Below the pieces are notes generated by a model, which was not told where the DNA came from, made no database searches, and saw nothing but the letters and a program-made list of their open reading frames with translations. Positions 50,492-53,728 of a stretch of 53,728 nucleotides of DNA are shown piece after piece. Numbering within the stretch: the stretch's first letter is position 1; the number at the start of each line of letters is the position of its first letter. The position numbers and the translations under genes were made by a program. The DNA lies in the NCBI GenBank assembly GCA_016191785.1, contig JACPVJ010000156.1, forward strand, positions 1-53,728, given 5' to 3'. Source of the DNA: Myxococcales bacterium (GTDB taxonomy: Bacteria > Myxococcota_A > Polyangia > Polyangiales > Polyangiaceae).

Positions 50492-51724
50492 ATGATTCAG
50501 CGCATCTGGGTGAAGAACTTCCGCATGCTCGCGGCCAACCGGGTCGACCTCGGGAAATTCGTCGTGCTGGTCGGAAGAAACGCTTCCGGGAAGAGCACGC
50601 TGATGTCCGCCCTCCGCTTCGTCAGCGCCGTGCTCTCGCACGGGGTGGAGGCCGCGGTCGACGTTGCGCTCGACGGCTCCGGCGCGAGCTTTCGAGACCT
50701 CTGCTTTCGCGAGGACCAGCCGATCGCGCTCGCCCTCCTGATCAAGCTCGAGGAGGGCAGCTATCGATACGAGCTGGAGGTCGGACCGGACGCGAGCGGC
50801 GTGCCCGTGGTGACCCGCGAGAATCTCTTCCTCCTGCCCGAGGACGCTGGCGAGCCGCTAGCAGAGCAGAAGAGCCTGTTCGGCGACGTGGAGCTCGACG
50901 AGGTCGTCCACGCCAACGCGCCGCGAGAGTCGCGCTGGCGGAAGATCGTCGGCAAGACTGCCGAGGGGAAAGACTACTTCCGCGACGAGAAGACCGACTG
51001 GAACAACCAGTTTCGTTTCGGCCCCACCCGCTCCGCGCTCGGCAACATTCCGGAAGACACCGATCGCTTTCCCGGGGCCATCGCCGTCCGGAATCTCCTT
51101 CGGGACGGCGTCAGCATGGTCGAGCTGGACTCTCACAAGCTCCGGATGCCCTCGCCGCCTCGTAGCCCGACGGCGCTCCTGAGCGACGGCTCGAACCTCG
51201 CTGTGGCGGCGCGCGCGCTCGAGCAGCGCGACCCCGTCGTCTTCGATCAGTGGGTCGCGCACGTCGCGGACGCGGTGCCCGGGCTCACGTCGATCGACAC
51301 ATGGGAGCGGCCCGAAGACAAGCACGTCGTGCTCCGCGCCCGCTTCGAAGGGACACACGTGGAGCCTGTGCCCTCGTGGCTCCTCTCGGACGGCACGCTC
51401 CGCCTCCTCGCCCTCGCGCTCCTCGCGTTCGCGGAAACGGAACGCCAACGCGGAGTCTACCTCGTCGAGGAGCCGGAGAACGGCCTTCACCCCCTCGCGA
51501 TCCAGTCCGTATTCCAAGCACTCTCGCAGATGAGCGCCACGCAGGTCTTCGTCGCGACGCACTCACCGGTCTTCCTCGCGCAGACCTCGCTCGACCAGGC
51601 CCTCGTGTTCAGTCGTGGACCTCTGGGTTTCTCGCAGGTCAGACGTGGCGCCGAGGTCGCCGAGCTTGCCGGGTGGAAGGACCGCGTGTCGCTTGCCGAT
51701 CTCTTCGCGACCGGAGTCCTCTGA
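50492..51724 (+). CDS. SMC/ABC-like AAA ATPase (AAA_21 type) of a two-gene cassette
   Basis: 410 residues. Walker A GRNASGKST (28-36) follows the family start IQRIWVKNFRMLAANRVDLG. The C-terminal part has the signature-like LLSDGTLRLLALALLAF, Walker B VYLVEEPENGLHP (about 330-342), and the switch His in VFVATHSPVFL. This is the ATPase layout of OLD/RloA/AbiEii-type defence proteins, without a fused nuclease. Its stop overlaps the next start (TGATG), so the partner gene is co-translated. Such ATPases usually pair with a nuclease or toxin in anti-phage systems; that role is inferred here. Confidence 0.9.
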   Translation: MIQRIWVKNFRMLAANRVDLGKFVVLVGRNASGKSTLMSALRFVSAVLSHGVEAAVDVALDGSGASFRDLCFREDQPIALALLIKLEEGSYRYELEVGPDASGVPVVTRENLFLLPEDAGEPLAEQKSLFGDVELDEVVHANAPRESRWRKIVGKTAEGKDYFRDEKTDWNNQFRFGPTRSALGNIPEDTDRFPGAIAVRNLLRDGVSMVELDSHKLRMPSPPRSPTALLSDGSNLAVAARALEQRDPVVFDQWVAHVADAVPGLTSIDTWERPEDKHVVLRARFEGTHVEPVPSWLLSDGTLRLLALALLAFAETERQRGVYLVEEPENGLHPLAIQSVFQALSQMSATQVFVATHSPVFLAQTSLDQALVFSRGPLGFSQVRRGAEVAELAGWKDRVSLADLFATGVL

Positions 51725-52332
51725 TGGAGGATCTCGAGCTCGTCGTGCTCTTCGCTGATGCGGATGCGCAGCGATTCGTCACGAAGCTGATCGAGCGAGG
51801 GATCGAGCGACGCTGTCTTCGCCCGATGAAGTGGCGGCAGATTCGCGATCCGATGCACGACCCACGCGTGGCGCGCGACCCGACGGCGGCGCTCTCCCTC
51901 TTCCTTCGTCATCCGACGTGCCGCTTCGTGGTCGTCCTGGATCACCACGGCTCTGGGGGCGAGTCACGCTCGAGGGAGAGTCTGGAGTCCGACGTTGCAG
52001 ACGTCCTCGCGCGTGCGGGCGTCGCAAAAGAGCGCACAGCGGTCATCGTATTCGAGCCGGAGCTCGAGTCCGCGCTCGTACCCGTCTGGGACTTGGTGCT
52101 CGAAATCTTGGCGCGAAAGCGCGGCGTGCCCCCCGCGGCGATTCCCCCGGACGAGGGCGACCCGAAGGGTAGCTGGGAGAGGGCGCTCCGCGCCTATCAG
52201 CTCAAGTCGGGGTCGGCGCTCTTCGCCGAGTTGGCAACCTCGCTCTCGCTGCCCAGGTTGAAGAACGGCTCGGCCGTCGGACGCCTTGCCGCGTGCCTGC
52301 TGCGCTGGTTCGGTGCAGAAGGCGAGGCATGA
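51724..52332 (+). CDS. TOPRIM/DUF4276-like partner protein of the ATPase
   Basis: 202 residues. Pattern: N-terminal strand LELVVLFADADAQRFVTKLI, where DUF4276/TOPRIM proteins have EG; central strand FVVVLDHHGSGGE (DxD-like position); and VIVFEPELESALVPVW, close to the PE[L/F]EAxL motif of DUF4276. This suggests a degenerate or divergent TOPRIM nuclease fold. The N-terminal acidic residue is Asp rather than Glu, so activity is uncertain. Coupled to the ATPase. The assignment is by eye; a wholly different fold is possible. Confidence 0.6.
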   Translation: MEDLELVVLFADADAQRFVTKLIERGIERRCLRPMKWRQIRDPMHDPRVARDPTAALSLFLRHPTCRFVVVLDHHGSGGESRSRESLESDVADVLARAGVAKERTAVIVFEPELESALVPVWDLVLEILARKRGVPPAAIPPDEGDPKGSWERALRAYQLKSGSALFAELATSLSLPRLKNGSAVGRLAACLLRWFGAEGEA

Positions 52333-52365
52333 GCAATCTCGCCGCACATGGTGCACCCCTTGGGC

Positions 52366-52617
52366 GGAGCTCGAGGCGCTGCGGCAGCTGGTGAGCCCGA
52401 GCGGCGGCGGGCTCTCGGCGACGGGCGCCACGCTCGAGCAGCCTGCCCTCGAGGCGCTGGGCCTCTCCAAGCGCGAGCAAGACGAGCTGATCGCCAAGCT
52501 GGGCCCGGCCGAGAAGCCCGACTTCGAGCTGGACATGACCCAGGCCAAGCCGCCGACTACTTCGCCGAGCGGATGAACGCCGCGGTGCCCAAGCTCGACG
52601 TCACGCCGACGGAGTGA
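52366..52617 (+). pseudogene. Second, frameshifted copy of the thyX 3' end
   Basis: Begins abruptly 33 bases after the stop of the TOPRIM-like gene and matches the last 84 codons of thyX to its stop codon. One C is missing in the run corresponding to thyX codon 308 (copy reads AAGCCGCCGAC), shifting the frame. Most differences in the flanking parts are at third codon positions or are conservative, so the copy seems to come from a related, once-functional thyX rather than from decay in place. No start codon belongs to it. Confidence 0.9.
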
Positions 52618-52689
52618 TCAGCGGACGGCGGATCGTGGGGCCGGAGGACCGCCCAAGTCGACATGTGCGCGCGACACCCGGCCTGCGTC

Positions 52690-53728
52690 TTACGGCGTCC
52701 TCGCGCACCGAGCCCCGCCGAAGTTGAGGCGATCCGACGGGGCGTTGCTGAAGCGGAAGGAGGAGAGCAGGAGCTGCACCTCGAAGGAGAAGCTGCCGCC
52801 CCGATAAACCCGGTAGGAGGCTGAGGGTGGCAGATAGGCACAATTGTCGCAGGAGACCACGTAGGGGCTCACGGACCAGTCCAGGTTCCACTCCCAGACG
52901 TTCCCCGCCAGGTCTGACTGCCCGTAGCGGCCGTTGCCCGCTGCAACGGACCCGACCGGCGCGATGTTCGTCACCCCGGTGCACGTGCCAGTGCCGTTGT
53001 AGTAACACCCGTACACTGCCAAACTCGCGTTGGCTCCCGGAGCCGTCGAGCCCCACGGGTACGTGCGCTGCTCGTTTCCGCCTGCTGCCGCGTAGTTCCA
53101 CTCCGCCTCGCTCGGCAAGAAGCCCCCGTCCCAGATGCAGAACGCATGCGCCTGGAACCAGTTGACGCAGGTGATGGGACGCCGCTCCACGGTGCTGTCC
53201 CCCGGGCTCGCCGTCCAGGTCCGGAAGGCCGCGCTGCTGCACGCGAGGGACGTGGACCCGTCCCACGTCGCCTTGCTGCCATGCAGGTGGGTGTCCCACG
53301 CTTTGTCCCAGCCCGGCTCCTGCGCGGGCGTACCGCTGCTGTTCGAAAGACCGCTCCCACCGTTGAGGTGTGTGTGCTTGCCCGAGCCGGACGCCGGAAG
53401 CCAGCCGGCCACCACCGCGTCCACGAACTTCCGGAACCGGCCCACCGTCACCTCGTACTTGTCCAGACGGAAGGCGCTCACCGTCGCCGGGTAACTCGAG
53501 TCGTTGCTGCGGTTGAACGTACCGCCGGCCACGGGCAGGCTCGTGCAGCACGACTCATTTGACGACGCGCCGCAGTTCGATGCCAAGCCCTGGCAGCTCG
53601 GCGGCACGATCGCACCCCCCGCGCCGCCGGACGCACCACCCGTACCGCCGGTCGCACCGCCGCTGCCGCCGGTCGCACCGCCGCTGCCGCCGGTCGCACC
53701 GCCGCTGCCGCCGGTCGCCCCGCCGCTG
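52690..53728 (-). CDS. SUMF1/formylglycine-enzyme-like lipoprotein (5' end outside window)
   Basis: The frame is open from the stop at 52690 to the right edge; about 346 codons are visible. The outermost part is a Gly/Ser/Thr/Ala linker (GGSGGAT repeats) typical after a lipobox, so the missing N-terminus is probably a lipoprotein signal. The SUMF1 domain follows: FRLDKYEVTVGRFRKFVDAV, RPITCVNWFQAHAFCIWDGG, FLPSEAEWNYAAAGG, YPWG, GNVWEWNLD and YRVYRGGSFSF, ending FGGARCARTP. Many myxobacterial surface lipoproteins carry this fold as a non-enzymatic module, though the canonical LPSEAEWEYAARGG-like core is well kept. No internal stop. Confidence 0.9.
   Translation of the reverse strand, partial: SGGATGGSGGATGGSGGATGGSGGATGGTGGASGGAGGAIVPPSCQGLASNCGASSNESCCTSLPVAGGTFNRSNDSSYPATVSAFRLDKYEVTVGRFRKFVDAVVAGWLPASGSGKHTHLNGGSGLSNSSGTPAQEPGWDKAWDTHLHGSKATWDGSTSLACSSAAFRTWTASPGDSTVERRPITCVNWFQAHAFCIWDGGFLPSEAEWNYAAAGGNEQRTYPWGSTAPGANASLAVYGCYYNGTGTCTGVTNIAPVGSVAAGNGRYGQSDLAGNVWEWNLDWSVSPYVVSCDNCAYLPPSASYRVYRGGSFSFEVQLLLSSFRFSNAPSDRLNFGGARCARTP
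53637..53728 (-). repeat. 21-bp tandem repeat encoding GGSGGAT linker
   Basis: Units of 21 bp (seven codons, GGSGGAT) repeat at least four times to the right edge, with one variant unit (GGTGGAS). Low-complexity linker DNA of a lipoprotein gene. Confidence 0.85.

Overview
The window is about 53.7 kb of very GC-rich DNA from a bacterium that is most likely a myxobacterium of the Polyangia/Sorangium type (phylum Myxococcota). This is inferred from gene content. There are several eukaryote-like Ser/Thr kinases, an FHA-sigma54 activator, many lipoproteins with Gly/Ser/Thr/Ala-rich linkers, proteins with formylglycine-enzyme-like (SUMF1) domains, and two proteins with MYXO-CTERM-like tails. Genes are tightly packed, with many 1-16 base overlaps. 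No tRNA, rRNA or CRISPR array was seen.

Region by region: 1-5.2 kb holds the C-terminal part of a repeat-rich membrane protein, a SUMF1-domain lipoprotein, an L,D-transpeptidase-like lipoprotein, an AEC-family permease and a TPR membrane protein. 5.2-15.4 kb is signalling-rich (three Ser/Thr kinases, one FHA-sigma54 regulator, lipoproteins, a GYF_2/GAF protein) and includes a CobA-HemD fusion for tetrapyrrole synthesis. 15.5-25.6 kb holds a small TPR protein, a patatin phospholipase, an M50 protease with CBS domains, a giant kinase-cyclase-ATPase-TPR gene broken by one in-frame TAG, and a large TPR lipoprotein. 25.6-30.3 kb has a tandem repeat array, a PilZ protein and a same-strand run dnaJ, HAD hydrolase, proC, a small membrane protein and an amidase. 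30.4-40.3 kb is an accessory stretch: a kelch/Cys-rich surface protein, transposase debris, a truncated secreted-protein gene, a double GFA-domain protein, a pectate-lyase-like lipoprotein, small secreted proteins and an IS91-like remnant.

40.3-48.1 kb carries an overlapping three-gene operon: a very large esterase-like lipoprotein whose alpha/beta-hydrolase halves appear in swapped order, a mini zinc-ribbon membrane protein with an Asp-rich tail, and a radical SAM/SPASM enzyme. A large BNR-like lipoprotein gene follows. 48.2-53.7 kb has asd and thyX in one operon, then a two-gene cassette (SMC-like ATPase plus a TOPRIM/DUF4276-like partner) lying between the intact thyX 3' end and a second, frameshifted copy of the last 252 bases of thyX. 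This looks like a small mobile, possibly anti-phage, module that entered by recombination at thyX. A partial SUMF1-domain lipoprotein gene runs off the right edge.

A window-wide pattern: about ten genes lacking a Shine-Dalgarno sequence carry a TANNNT, GATAAT or GACAAT hexamer 6-10 bases before the start codon, as expected for leaderless transcripts. All product names come from reading motifs by eye; no database search was run.
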